From Burkholderiales bacterium (GTDB taxonomy: Bacteria; Pseudomonadota; Gammaproteobacteria; Burkholderiales; Burkholderiaceae_F): a stretch of DNA of 64,000 bases. Below are positions 1-9,089 of this stretch, one piece after another (positions within the stretch are counted from its first letter, which is position 1; each line of letters starts with the position of its first letter). The position numbers were made by a program, and so were the translations under genes. A model generated the notes under the pieces. It made no database searches. It had not been told where the DNA came from and worked only from the letters and a program-made list of their open reading frames with translations. The DNA is taken from NCBI GenBank assembly GCA_016716275.1, contig JADJWR010000001.1, positions 310,001 through 374,000 on the forward strand, given 5' to 3'.

Positions 1-1994
1 ACCTTGTCCGGCTTGTTCTGCTTGCGCCGGCGCCGCTTCTCGCTGGCGCAGGTCTGGTCGTAGACCAGCACCGACACGCCGGGGTACTCGCGCAGCTCGC
101 GCTGGATGCGGTCGAGCTCGTCGCGGTGGTGCACCGTGACGCCCGGCGCCAGCTTCCACGCGTCGCCCTCGGCGCCGCGCCCGTTCACGGCGGAATGGTC
201 GCGCTCGCTCGCGGCGTCGTACTTGCCCGGCTCGTCGGTGACGATGACGATCCTGCGCACGCCCTCGGCGTAGACCTGCTGCGTGATCGCCGGCGCGGTG
301 AGCTGGCCGTCGGTCGGCTGGCCGCCGGTCATCGCCACCGCGTCGTTGAACAGGATCTTGTAGGTGATCGGTACGTTGGCTGCCACGGCGGCGCGGATCG
401 CCAGGCTGCCCGAGTGGAAGTAGGTGCCGTCGCCGAGGTTGGCGAAGATGTGTCCCTCGTCGGTGAACGGCGCCTGGCCGATCCACGGCACGCCCTCGCC
501 GCCCATCTGCGTGAAGGTCGACGTACTGCGGTCCATCCAGATCGCCATGTAGTGGCAGCCGATGCCGGCCACCGCGCGCGAGCCCTCCGGCACCACGGTC
601 GAGCTGTTGTGCGGGCAGCCGGAGCAGAAGTACGGAGTGCGCTCGGTCACCAGCCGTGGCGTGGCCAGTGCCTTCTGCTTGGCCGTGATCAGCGCCACCC
701 GGGTCTCGATGCGCGCGCGCACGTCGGCGGGCAGCTCCAGTCTGCCGATCCGCGCGGCGATCGCCTTGGCGACGATGGCGGGCGAGAACTCGGCGTGCGC
801 CGGCAGCACCCAGCTGCCCTGCGGCACCGACCACTCGCCGCCGTCCTTCTCGTCGAACTTGCCGATCACCCGCGGGATGCGCCTGCCGGTGCCGATCCAC
901 GAGTACAGGTCTTCCTTGATCTGGTACTCGATCAGCTGCCGCTTTTCCTCGACCACCAGGATCTCCTCCAGTCCCTCGGCAAAGGCACGCACCGCCTGCG
1001 CCTCCAGCGGCCAGACCATGCCGACCTTGAACACGCGGATGCCGATGCGCGCGCAGGTCTGCTCGTCCAGGCCGAGGTCGGCCAGCGCCTGGCGGGTGTC
1101 GAGGTAGGCCTTGCCGCTCGCCACGATGCCGAAGCGCGCGTGCGGCGAATCGAGCACGGTGTGATTGAGCCCGTTGGCGCGGCAGTAGGCGAGCGCCGCG
1201 TACAGCTTGTGGTCGAGCAGCCGCGCCTCCTGCGCCAGCGGCGTGTCGGGCCAGCGGATATTGAGCCCCCCGGGCGGCATGACGAAGTCGGCGGGCACAG
1301 CGATCCGCACCCGCTCGGGATCGACCAGCACCGAGCTGCTCGCCTCGACCACTTCGGTGACCGTCTTCATCGCCACCCACACGCCGGCATAGCGGCTCAT
1401 CGCGAAACCGTGCAGGCCGAGGTCGAGGTATTCCTGCACGGTGGCCGGATAGAGCACCGGGATCATGCAGGCCTTGAACACGTGGTCCGACTGGTGCGGC
1501 AGCGTCGAACTCTTGGCGCCGTGGTCATCGCCCGCCAGCGCCAGCACGCCGCCGTGCGGGCTGGTGCCGGCGGCGTTGGCGTGCTTGAACACGTCGCCGC
1601 AACGGTCCACCCCCGGCCCCTTGCCGTACCACATGGCGAAGACGCCGTCGTACCTGGCGCCCGGCTGCATCCCCACCTGCTGCGTGCCCCACACGCTGGT
1701 GGCGGCGAGGTCCTCGTTCAGACCGGAGTGGAACCTGATGTGGTGCTGCTCGAGGTGCCTGCCTGCCCGCCACGCGGTCTGGTCCACCGCGCCGAGCGGA
1801 CTGCCGCGATAGCCGGTGATGAACCCCGCGGTGTTCAGACCCGCCGCGAGGTCGCGGCTCCGCTGCAGCATCGCCAGCCGCAGCAGCGCCTGCGTGCCGC
1901 TCATGTAGGCGCGACCCTTCTCGAGGGTCCAGCGGTCGTCGAGCGACACTTCCGCCAGCGCACGGCGGACGGATTCGGGCAACGGGGCGTTCAT
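1..1994 (-). CDS. Indolepyruvate ferredoxin oxidoreductase-type 2-oxoacid oxidoreductase (5' part, runs off window)
   Basis: Reading the minus strand from the ATG at 1994 gives at least 664 uninterrupted codons starting MNAPLPESVRRALAEV; the 3' end lies outside the window. The protein matches the large fused 2-oxoacid:ferredoxin oxidoreductases (about 1,150-1,200 residues), which oxidatively decarboxylate aryl-pyruvates or related 2-oxoacids to acyl-CoA with ferredoxin as acceptor. Visible are the N-terminal transketolase-like part (GYRGSPLGAVDQ), the cysteine motif CSGCPHN near residue 456, the ThDP-domain stretch GDGTYFHSG, and DQTCASEKRRRR near the visible end, the usual start of the cysteine-rich linker. 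The downstream iorB-like part cannot be seen. The true substrate (indolepyruvate, phenylpyruvate or branched-chain oxoacids) cannot be told from sequence. Upstream (1995-2229) is a divergent intergenic gap shared with ybjQ. Confidence 0.88.
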   Translation of the reverse strand, partial: MNAPLPESVRRALAEVSLDDRWTLEKGRAYMSGTQALLRLAMLQRSRDLAAGLNTAGFITGYRGSPLGAVDQTAWRAGRHLEQHHIRFHSGLNEDLAATSVWGTQQVGMQPGARYDGVFAMWYGKGPGVDRCGDVFKHANAAGTSPHGGVLALAGDDHGAKSSTLPHQSDHVFKACMIPVLYPATVQEYLDLGLHGFAMSRYAGVWVAMKTVTEVVEASSSVLVDPERVRIAVPADFVMPPGGLNIRWPDTPLAQEARLLDHKLYAALAYCRANGLNHTVLDSPHARFGIVASGKAYLDTRQALADLGLDEQTCARIGIRVFKVGMVWPLEAQAVRAFAEGLEEILVVEEKRQLIEYQIKEDLYSWIGTGRRIPRVIGKFDEKDGGEWSVPQGSWVLPAHAEFSPAIVAKAIAARIGRLELPADVRARIETRVALITAKQKALATPRLVTERTPYFCSGCPHNSSTVVPEGSRAVAGIGCHYMAIWMDRSTSTFTQMGGEGVPWIGQAPFTDEGHIFANLGDGTYFHSGSLAIRAAVAANVPITYKILFNDAVAMTGGQPTDGQLTAPAITQQVYAEGVRRIVIVTDEPGKYDAASERDHSAVNGRGAEGDAWKLAPGVTVHHRDELDRIQRELREYPGVSVLVYDQTCASEKRRRRKQNKPDK

Positions 1995-2229
1995 CGGGTT
2001 TCCTCGGCCAAAAATCGTGTTCCTGGGAGCGCGTCGCCGACGGCTGCTGGCCGGCGGCTGCGGCCGCGCTTTGCCTCGTGGGCTCGCGCGGCGGGGTCGG
2101 GACTTCAGGAGCCTGAAGTGGCGCGCAGGCTAACAGAGGCGTCGCGCAGGCTCAATCGGCAGCGTCCCCGGAGTCGGTGGCGGCGGCGCTTGCGTATGCT
2201 TCGGCGCGTTCACGAACGAGGAGCGCCGA

Positions 2230-2550
2230 ATGATCGTCACGACCACGCCGAGCATCGAGGGCAAGCGCATCACCCGCTACTGCGGCGTGGTCGCCGGCGA
2301 AGCGATCCTCGGCGCCAACCTGTTCAAGGACCTGTTCGCCGGCATCCGCGACCTGGTCGGCGGGCGCTCGGCGACCTACGAGCGGGAATTGCAGCGGGCG
2401 CGCGACATCGCGCTGCAGGAGCTGCAGCAGCGGGCGCAGGAACTCGGCGCCAATGCGGTGGTCGGAATCGACCTCGACTACGAGGTGCTCGGCCAGGGCA
2501 ACGGCATGCTGATGGTCTCCGCCAGCGGCACTGCCGTGGTCGTCGATTGA
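2230..2550 (+). CDS. ybjQ: YbjQ/UPF0145 family protein
   Basis: A 106-residue protein, the usual length of the YbjQ (UPF0145) family, which forms small oligomeric alpha/beta folds and has no settled function; a heavy-metal-binding role has been suggested by annotation only. Family hallmarks are visible end to end: the N-terminal TTTPSIEGKRI, the central GEAILGANLFKDLFAGIRD, and the C-terminal GANAVVGIDLDYE and VSASGTAVVV. The ATG at 2230 follows a GAGGAGCG-type ribosome binding site. It is divergent from the oxidoreductase and 55 bases before dcp, so it may share a transcript with dcp. A TATGCT box at 2196-2201 is a possible -10, but I see no convincing -35. Confidence 0.9.
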   Translation: MIVTTTPSIEGKRITRYCGVVAGEAILGANLFKDLFAGIRDLVGGRSATYERELQRARDIALQELQQRAQELGANAVVGIDLDYEVLGQGNGMLMVSASGTAVVVD

Positions 2551-2605
2551 AGCGGGCCCCGCTCCGCGGCCCCGCGCCGAGCCCCTGCCGACCCATCCCG
2601 AACCG

Positions 2606-4669
2606 ATGAAGCGCGACTCGATCGAAAGCGGCAATCCGCTGCTCCAGCCCTGGACCGACGCGCTCGGTCTGCCGCCGTTCGGCGCCATCGACGCCGGCCA
2701 CTTCGAACCCGCTTTCGAAGTGGCGCTCGCCGAGCATCGCGCCGAGATCGAGCGCATCGCTACCCGGGGCGAGCCGCCGACGTTCGACAACACCGCGGCG
2801 GCACTCGACCGCAGCGGCCGGCTGCTGGCGCGCGTCGAGCCGGTCTTGCGCAGCCTGTGCAACTCGCACACCTCGCCGGAGCTGCAGGCGGTCGAGCTGC
2901 GCCTGGCGCCGCGGCTGGCGGCGCACGCGGCATCGATCCAGCGCGATCCGCGCTTGTTCGCCCGCCTCGATGCGCTGGCGCAGCGGGTCGATTCCCTGGA
3001 TCTCGACGCCGAGCAGCGCCGCCTGCTCGATCGCCTGCACCTCGACGCGCGGCTGGCCGGCGCGCAGCTCGCCCCGGCGGCGCGCCAGCGCCTGGGCCAG
3101 ATCGTCGAGCAGCAGGCGGCGCTGATGACGCGGTTCGCGCAGAACGTGCTGGCGCAGGAGCAGCAGTGCCTGTGGCTGAATGGCGAGGCCGACCTCGCCG
3201 GCCTGCCGAAGTCGGTGGCCGAGGCGGCGCGAGCCGCCGCCGCCGAGCGCGGCCGGCCGCAGGCATGGGCGATCACCCTGTCGCGCTCCTCGGTGGTGCC
3301 GTTCCTCACCTTCTCCGAGCGGCGCGACCTGCGCGAACGCGCATTCAGGCTGTGGAAGGGCCGCGGGGCGAATGCCGGCGAGCACGACAACCGCCCGCTG
3401 GCAGCCGAGCTGCTGCGGCTGCGCGCCGAACAGGCGAGGCTGCTCGGCTACGCGAGCTACGCCGACTATGCGCTGGTCGACCGCATGGCGGGCCGGCCTT
3501 CGGCGGTGTTCGACCTGCTGAATGCGGTCTGGGAGCCCGCCAAGCGCCGCGCCGCGCGGGAGCAGGCCGAGCTCGAGGCGATCGCGCGACAGCAAGGCGG
3601 GGCGGAGAAGATCGAACCGTGGGACTGGCGCTTCTATGCCGAGCGCCTGCGGCGGCACCGCTACGCCCTCGACGATGCCGAGCTCGAGCCGTACTTCTCG
3701 CTGCACAACATGATGGCGGCGCTCGCCGACTGCGCCGGGCGGCTGTTCGGGGTGCGGTTGGTGGAGCAGCCGCAGGCGCCGCGCTATCACCCGGACGTGC
3801 GCGTGTTCGAGGTGCTGCGCGACGACGGCAGCCGCGTCGGTGCCTTCCTGTTCGACAACTTTGCCCGGCCGGGCAAGCGCAGCGGCGCCTGGATGAACGC
3901 CCTGCGCCTGCAATCGAGAAGCGCCGGCGAGGTGCTGCCGGTGATCGTCAACAACAGCAACTTCGCCCGCGGCGCGCCTGGCGGGCCGGTGGCGCTGTCG
4001 CTCGACGACGTGCGCACGCTGTTTCACGAGTTCGGCCACGGCCTGCACGGATTGCTGTCGAATGTCACCTACGAGCGGCTGTCCGGCACGCGGGTGCTGC
4101 GCGACTTCGTCGAGCTGCCGTCGCAGCTTCTCGAGCACTGGGCGCTGGAGCCGTCGGTGCTGGCCCGCCACGCCCGCCATGCGGCGACCGGCGAGCCGAT
4201 CCCGCCGGAGCTGGTCGGCCGCGTGCTGCGCGCACGCGAGTTCAACCAGGGCTTCGAGACGGTCGGCTACACGGCGAGCGCGCTGGTCGACATGATGGTG
4301 CACGGCTGCACCGACCCGGCCGAGATCGACATCGCTGAGTTCGAGCGTAGGACGCTGGCGGGCCTCGGCATGCCCGAGGCGATTGCGCCATATCACCATC
4401 TGGCGCACTTCCAGCATCTGTTCGCCGGCAGCTATGCCGCCGGCTACTACGTCTACCTGTGGGCCGAGGTGCTCGACGCCGACGGCTTCCAGGCTTTCGC
4501 CGAGGCCGGCGATCCGTTCGACCCGGCGACGGCGGGCCGCCTGCAGCGGTTCATCTATTCGCGCGGCGGCGCAGTCGATCCGGCCGAGGCCTACCGCGCC
4601 TTCCGCGGCCGCGACGCGAAGGTGGCGCCGCTGCTGGCCAAGCGCGGGCTGCTCGAGCAGCAAGCCTGA
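2606..4669 (+). CDS. dcp: Peptidyl-dipeptidase Dcp (M3 zinc metallopeptidase)
   Basis: A 687-residue cytosolic or periplasmic M3 zinc peptidase that removes C-terminal dipeptides from oligopeptides; E. coli Dcp is 681 residues. The zinc motif HEFGH lies at residues 474-478 (FHEFGHGLHGLLS) and the third ligand glutamate falls in the following RDFVELPSQLLEHW. That segment, with SGTRVLRDFVE and TGEPIP, is closer to Dcp than to oligopeptidase A (PrlC), which has a WDAVELPSQFMENW-like version. The C-terminal substrate loop GSYAAGYYVYLWAE is intact. No signal peptide is visible. It converges with the membrane protein gene at 4722-5135. PrlC is the alternative name if a tree places it there. Confidence 0.85.
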   Translation: MKRDSIESGNPLLQPWTDALGLPPFGAIDAGHFEPAFEVALAEHRAEIERIATRGEPPTFDNTAAALDRSGRLLARVEPVLRSLCNSHTSPELQAVELRLAPRLAAHAASIQRDPRLFARLDALAQRVDSLDLDAEQRRLLDRLHLDARLAGAQLAPAARQRLGQIVEQQAALMTRFAQNVLAQEQQCLWLNGEADLAGLPKSVAEAARAAAAERGRPQAWAITLSRSSVVPFLTFSERRDLRERAFRLWKGRGANAGEHDNRPLAAELLRLRAEQARLLGYASYADYALVDRMAGRPSAVFDLLNAVWEPAKRRAAREQAELEAIARQQGGAEKIEPWDWRFYAERLRRHRYALDDAELEPYFSLHNMMAALADCAGRLFGVRLVEQPQAPRYHPDVRVFEVLRDDGSRVGAFLFDNFARPGKRSGAWMNALRLQSRSAGEVLPVIVNNSNFARGAPGGPVALSLDDVRTLFHEFGHGLHGLLSNVTYERLSGTRVLRDFVELPSQLLEHWALEPSVLARHARHAATGEPIPPELVGRVLRAREFNQGFETVGYTASALVDMMVHGCTDPAEIDIAEFERRTLAGLGMPEAIAPYHHLAHFQHLFAGSYAAGYYVYLWAEVLDADGFQAFAEAGDPFDPATAGRLQRFIYSRGGAVDPAEAYRAFRGRDAKVAPLLAKRGLLEQQA

Positions 4670-4721
4670 GCAGGACGCTGCCGCCGGCGCCGCCGGCGTG
4701 GCTGCGCGCGGCGCCGGGCGC

Positions 4722-5135
4722 TCAGTTGGGCAGCGGCATCGGCCGCCGGTCCCTCAGCGCCAGCCAGCCGCGCGCGATGCGGTAGATCGCCCAGACGCCG
4801 AGCAGGAACAGGCCGATCCACAGGATGGCGAAGCCGACCAGCACGATCGTCAGCAGGCCGCCGACCAGCGCGATCAGCACCACCCACGCCAGCGCGTACC
4901 AGAAGGTGCGGATCTGCCAGCGGAAGTGCGATTCGAGCCAGGTGCCGCGCGCCTCGCCCTTTTTCACGTAGTTGATGATCACCGCGATGATCGACGGCCA
5001 GCCGAAGACGAAGGCACCGACCACCGTCGAGGCGCCGAAGGCGCCGATCGCCAGGCCGAGCGCATGCAGCGCATAGGTCGCGTGGGTCAGAGTGACCAGC
5101 GACGGGTCGGGTTCGAGGTAACCGGTGCTGCTCAT
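4722..5135 (-). CDS. DUF4870-like small integral membrane protein
   Basis: A 137-residue membrane protein starting MSSTGYLEPDPSLVTLTHA at 5135, just after a GGAGGAGCG ribosome binding site. Three hydrophobic spans are visible: one around residues 15-45 (ALGLAIGAFGASTVVGAFVFG), and two in the stretch ALAWVVLIALVGGLLTIVL / VGFAILWIGLFLLGVWAIY. The central soluble loop INYVKKGEARGTWLESHFRWQIRTF resembles the signature of DUF4870/YlxR-neighbour membrane proteins (KKxEaRgtwLesHfrWQirTFW). Function unknown. It lies 58 bases downstream of the aminotransferase on the same strand, so co-transcription is possible, and converges with dcp. Confidence 0.75.
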   Translation of the reverse strand: MSSTGYLEPDPSLVTLTHATYALHALGLAIGAFGASTVVGAFVFGWPSIIAVIINYVKKGEARGTWLESHFRWQIRTFWYALAWVVLIALVGGLLTIVLVGFAILWIGLFLLGVWAIYRIARGWLALRDRRPMPLPN

Positions 5136-5193
5136 CGCTCCTCCCTGCCGGGATCCGGCCGATAGCTTCAATGTGCGGCCGGAATGCGCCGCT

Positions 5194-6366
5194 TCAACGC
5201 GGCTCGCCCGGCTGGCCGAGAAAACGCGCCAGCCGCGCCGCGCCGTCGTCGACGAGCCTGCGCTGCGCGGCGAAGCACCAGCGCAGGCAGCCCTCGCCCT
5301 CCGGGCCGAAGGCCGCCCCCGGCGCCAGCCCGAGCCCCACCTCGGCGACCAGCCGCTTGGCGAAATCGAGCGAATCGGCGCAGCCGGCAACGCGGAAGAA
5401 CAGGTACATCGCACCGTCTGGTGGCGCGCATTCGACGCCGGGCAGCGGCGCGAGCCGACGCACCAGCGCATCGCGCGAGCCCTGCAGCCGCGCGCGTGTC
5501 TCGGCGATCAGCGTGTCGCCGCCTTCGATGGCGGCGATGCCGGCGCGCTGCAGGAAGGTCGGCGCGCAGGAGGTGTTGAACTCGACCATCTTGGCGACCT
5601 CGGCGACGAAGCGTCGCGGCGCCACCAGCCAGCCGAGGCGGAAACCGGTCATGGTCCAGGCCTTGGAGAACGTGTTGACGCTGATGAACCGCTCGTCGGG
5701 GTCGATCCGCGCCAGCACGCCCGGCGCATGTGACGAGCCGTCGAACACCAGCCGCTCGTAGGCGTCGTCGGCGATCAGCCAGATGCCGTGGCGGCGGCAG
5801 TGTGCGAGCAGGGCGTTCCAGTCGTCCTGCGGCATCACCCAGCCGGTCGGGTTGTTCGGCGAGTTGACGATCACCGCCCGCGTGCCTGCCGGCGCCGCGT
5901 CGAGCAGGCGCTGCAGGTCGAGCGTCCAGCGGCCGGCGCGGCAGGCGAGCGGCACCCGGACGACCTGCGCGCCCATGATGGCCGGCTGGGCGGTGACGTT
6001 GGGCCAGACCGGCGTGACGATCGCCACCCGGTCGCCGGGGTCGAACAGCGACTGCGCCACCAGCGACAGCGCGCTGACGCCGGAACTGGTTGCCGCGATG
6101 CGGTCGGTGCCGATGGCCGCCGCCGGCGCGTGCAGGCGGTTCAGGTAGCCGGCGATCGCCTCGCGCAGCTCGACGATGCCGAGGTTGTGGTTGTAGAAGG
6201 TCTCGCCCCGGTCGAGCGCCGCCTTGGCCGCCTCGCGGATGAAGGCAGGCGTCGGCAGGTCGCCCTCGCCGAACCAGAACTTCAGCAGATCATCGCGGCC
6301 GATGGCCGCATTGGCCACTTCGCGGATCTGTGAAGCGGGCAGGGGATCGAGGGAGCGGCGCAGCAT
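5194..6366 (-). CDS. Pyridoxal-phosphate class I/II aminotransferase
   Basis: A 390-residue fold-type I PLP aminotransferase (cytosolic), the normal length for the AspC/AspB family. Visible hallmarks are SSGVSALSLVAQ (phosphate-anchoring region), the NSPNNPTG motif, the aspartate of LIADDAYERL that contacts the pyridine nitrogen, and the Schiff-base lysine in NTFSKAWTMTGFRLGW, where the following Arg-Leu-Gly-Trp is typical. The C-terminal carboxylate-binding arginine lies in GEGCLRWCFA. The sequence does not reveal the amino donor or acceptor; aspartate, aromatic amino acids and arginine:pyruvate are all possible in this subfamily. The start ATG at 6366 lies 33 bases past the gspF stop on the same strand, so it may be read through from the secretion operon. 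Confidence 0.87.
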   Translation of the reverse strand: MLRRSLDPLPASQIREVANAAIGRDDLLKFWFGEGDLPTPAFIREAAKAALDRGETFYNHNLGIVELREAIAGYLNRLHAPAAAIGTDRIAATSSGVSALSLVAQSLFDPGDRVAIVTPVWPNVTAQPAIMGAQVVRVPLACRAGRWTLDLQRLLDAAPAGTRAVIVNSPNNPTGWVMPQDDWNALLAHCRRHGIWLIADDAYERLVFDGSSHAPGVLARIDPDERFISVNTFSKAWTMTGFRLGWLVAPRRFVAEVAKMVEFNTSCAPTFLQRAGIAAIEGGDTLIAETRARLQGSRDALVRRLAPLPGVECAPPDGAMYLFFRVAGCADSLDFAKRLVAEVGLGLAPGAAFGPEGEGCLRWCFAAQRRLVDDGAARLARFLGQPGEPR

Positions 6367-6399
6367 GGACGCCGATGTTAGCGGGGCGGCCTGCGGCGG

Positions 6400-7644
6400 T
6401 CAGCGAGCCAGCTGGTTGATCTCGATGATCGGCAGCAGCACGGCCAGCACGATCAGCATCACCACCACGCCCATCGCGAGGATCAGGATCGGCTCGAGCA
6501 GCGAGGTGAAGAACATCGCCCGCCGCTCGGCTTCGCGGGCATGGATGTCGGCGGCGCGGCCGAGCATCTCCGGCAGCTTGCCGGTCGCCTCGCCGGAGGC
6601 GATCAGGTGGATCAGCACCGGCGGGAACAGGCGGGCGCGGCCCGGCTGGCTGTCCTCGTCGCTGCTGGTGCGCAGCGCGCGGGCCAGAGAGAAGCCCTCG
6701 CGCACCCGCTGCGTGGCCTCCAGCACGCGGGCGCGCATGGCGAGGTTGCTGACGGTTTCGCCGGCGGCCTGAAGCGCGCGCAGCATCGGCACGCCGCCGC
6801 CGGCGAGGATCGCCAGCGTGCTGGCGAAGCGCGCGGTGTTCAGTGACCGGCTGAGCACGCCGACCACCGGCATCTGCAGCAGCCGCTTGTGCCAGCGCAG
6901 GCGGACTGCCTCCAGCTGCAGCAGCCGGCGCACGGCGAACGCGGCGATCACGGCCAGCAGCAGCAAGATCCAGCCGTAGGCGCGGACGAAGTCCGACAGG
7001 GCGATCAGCGCGCGGGTGAGCCACGGCAGCGCCTGCCTGGTGTTGGCGAACACCTGCACCACCTGCGGCACCACGTAGGTCAGCAGGCCGATGACCACCG
7101 CCAGCGCCACCAGCGTCACGATCACCGGATAGACGAACGCGAGCGTGATCTTCTGCTGCAGCTTGGCCCGCTCCTCGACATAGTCGGCCAGGCTGCCGAG
7201 CACCGAGCCGAGCTTGCCCGACTCCTCGCCGGCGGCGATCAGCGCGCGGTAGATGTCCGGGAACTGCCGCCGGTGGCGCGCCAGCGCGTTCGACAGCGAC
7301 GAGCCGGCGAGCACATCGGTGCGGATCGCCGCCATCAGCTCGCGGATCTGCTGCTTCTCGCTCTGCTCGACCATCACGGTCAGCGCGTCGGCCACCGGCA
7401 GCTGCGCACCGAGCAGGCTGGCCAGCTGGCGGGTAAGCACCGCCAGTTCGGTCTGCGACAGCCGGCGGCCCAGCGAAAGCTGCAGTGCCGAGCGCTGTGC
7501 GTCGGCAACGACCGGCTCCATCGTCAGCGGCAGCAGGCCGCGGCCGCGCAGCAGCTGCCGGGCGGCGCGCGCGCTGTCGGCCTCGATGACGCCGGACAGC
7601 TCCTTGCCGGCGGCATCGGCGGCGGCGTAGCGGAAGGCGGTCAC
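6400..7644 (-). CDS. gspF: Type II secretion inner-membrane platform protein GspF
   Basis: A 414-residue polytopic inner-membrane protein of the T2SS assembly platform. It carries two repeated GspF/PilC cytoplasmic domains (PF00482-like), the first around residues 65-185 and the second around 270-390, each followed by hydrophobic spans (for example ITLAFVYPVIVTLVALAVV and LEPILILAMGVVVMLIVLAV). The conserved GEESGKLGSVL and SGEATGKLPEML motifs match between repeats. The chosen GTG start at 7644 overlaps the gspE stop in a GTGA, which implies translational coupling. It is the last gsp gene of the operon. GspF is thought to turn with or be driven by the GspE ATPase. Confidence 0.95.
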   Translation of the reverse strand: MTAFRYAAADAAGKELSGVIEADSARAARQLLRGRGLLPLTMEPVVADAQRSALQLSLGRRLSQTELAVLTRQLASLLGAQLPVADALTVMVEQSEKQQIRELMAAIRTDVLAGSSLSNALARHRRQFPDIYRALIAAGEESGKLGSVLGSLADYVEERAKLQQKITLAFVYPVIVTLVALAVVIGLLTYVVPQVVQVFANTRQALPWLTRALIALSDFVRAYGWILLLLAVIAAFAVRRLLQLEAVRLRWHKRLLQMPVVGVLSRSLNTARFASTLAILAGGGVPMLRALQAAGETVSNLAMRARVLEATQRVREGFSLARALRTSSDEDSQPGRARLFPPVLIHLIASGEATGKLPEMLGRAADIHAREAERRAMFFTSLLEPILILAMGVVVMLIVLAVLLPIIEINQLAR

Positions 7645-9074
7645 TCCCGTGTCACCCGCACCACTTCCTCGTGCGAGGTCACGCCGGCGGCCACCCAGCG
7701 CAGGCCGTCGGCGCGCATCGAGGTCATGCCCGCGCGCTCGGCGGTGCGGCGGATCTCGGTGTCGTTGGCACCCTGGTGGATCAGCGTGCGCATCGGCTCG
7801 TCGACCTTCAGCAGCTCGTAGATGCCGGTGCGGCCGGCGTAGCCGGTGAAGCTGCAGCGGTCGCAGCCGACCGGCACGAAGCCGTTGCCGGCGGGCTCCG
7901 GCTTCCTGCAGTGCGGGCACAGCTTGCGCACCAGCCGCTGGCCGAGCACGCCGAGCAGCGACGAGGAAAGCAGGAACGGCTCGATGCCCATGTCGATCAG
8001 CCGCGTCACCGCGCTGGCCGCGTCGTTGGTGTGCAGCGTGGCCAGCACCAGGTGACCGGTCAGCGAAGCCTGCACGGCGATCTGCGCCGTCTCGAGGTCG
8101 CGGATCTCGCCGACCATCACCACGTCGGGATCCTGGCGCAGGATCGAGCGCAGCGCGCGGGCGAAGGTCATCTCGATCTTCGGGTTGACCTGCGTCTGGC
8201 CGATGCCCTCGAGGTCGTACTCGATCGGGTCCTCGACCGTCATGATGTTGGTGGTCGAGTGATCGAGCCGGCGGATCGCGCCGTACAGCGTGGTGGTCTT
8301 GCCGGAGCCGGTCGGACCGGTGACCAGGATGATGCCGTGCGGCTGGTGGATCAGGTGGTCGAACGCCGCCCGCGTGCCGTCGGCCATGCCGAGCGACTCG
8401 AGGTTCAACCGCGACAGGTCCTTTTCCAGCAGCCGCAGCACCACCCGTTCGCCGTGGCCGGTCGGCAGCGTCGAGACGCGCACGTCGACCGCCCGGCCGC
8501 CGACCCGCAGCGTGATGCGCCCGTCCTGCGGCAGCCGCTTCTCGGCGATGTCGAGCTGGGCCATGATCTTGATCCGCGAGACCAGCGCCGCGTGCAGCGC
8601 CCGCTTGGGACGGACGATGTCGCGCAGCGTGCCGTCGACGCGGAAGCGGACCAGCGAGTAGGTCTCGAACGGCTCGATGTGGATGTCGGAGGCACCGTCG
8701 CGCGCCGCCTGGGTCAGCAGCGCGTTGATCATGCGGATGATCGGCGCGTCGTCCTCGGTCTCCAGCAGATCCTCGATGTCCGGCACCTCGGCCATCATCC
8801 GCGAGATGTCGAACTCGCCCTCGATGTCGCCGACGATCTGCTGCGCCGAGCCTTCGCCGGCGGCGTAGGTCTGCGCGATCGCCTCGCGCAGTGCGGCCGG
8901 TTCGACGACCACCGGCGTGACGCGACCGGGGAACACCCGCATCACCTCGTTCAGCGCCGCCAGCGGCGTCGCCTCCGAGACCCAGGCCTCGGCCTCGCGC
9001 TCGCCGTGCGGCCGCAGCAGGATGCCGTGATCGCGCGCGAAGGCGTAGGGCACGTAGCGCTGCGCGGTGCTCAT
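7641..9074 (-). CDS. gspE: Type II secretion ATPase GspE
   Basis: A 477-residue cytoplasmic hexameric ATPase that powers pseudopilus assembly. Domains in order: an N1/N2 region (residues 1-110) that docks on GspL, then the catalytic core. The Walker A motif GPTGSGKT is at residues 253-260. The Asp box is GEIRDLETAQIA, and the His box is TLHTNDAASAV. The zinc tetracysteine motif C386-x2-C389 and C404-x2-C407 (CPHC...CDRC) is intact, as in GspE rather than PilT. The gene is preceded by gspD with a 15-base gap (9075-9089) and overlaps gspF by four bases. Confidence 0.97.
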   Translation of the reverse strand: MSTAQRYVPYAFARDHGILLRPHGEREAEAWVSEATPLAALNEVMRVFPGRVTPVVVEPAALREAIAQTYAAGEGSAQQIVGDIEGEFDISRMMAEVPDIEDLLETEDDAPIIRMINALLTQAARDGASDIHIEPFETYSLVRFRVDGTLRDIVRPKRALHAALVSRIKIMAQLDIAEKRLPQDGRITLRVGGRAVDVRVSTLPTGHGERVVLRLLEKDLSRLNLESLGMADGTRAAFDHLIHQPHGIILVTGPTGSGKTTTLYGAIRRLDHSTTNIMTVEDPIEYDLEGIGQTQVNPKIEMTFARALRSILRQDPDVVMVGEIRDLETAQIAVQASLTGHLVLATLHTNDAASAVTRLIDMGIEPFLLSSSLLGVLGQRLVRKLCPHCRKPEPAGNGFVPVGCDRCSFTGYAGRTGIYELLKVDEPMRTLIHQGANDTEIRRTAERAGMTSMRADGLRWVAAGVTSHEEVVRVTRE

Positions 9075-9089
9075 CGGAAGCGCTGCTGC

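Noticed and set aside
126..2609. An 827-residue open frame on the plus strand across the first gene
   Set aside because: It is the reverse-strand shadow of the oxidoreductase reading frame on the minus strand, which has clear family motifs; the plus-strand product has no recognisable domain and is Arg/His-rich as shadows in GC-rich DNA are.
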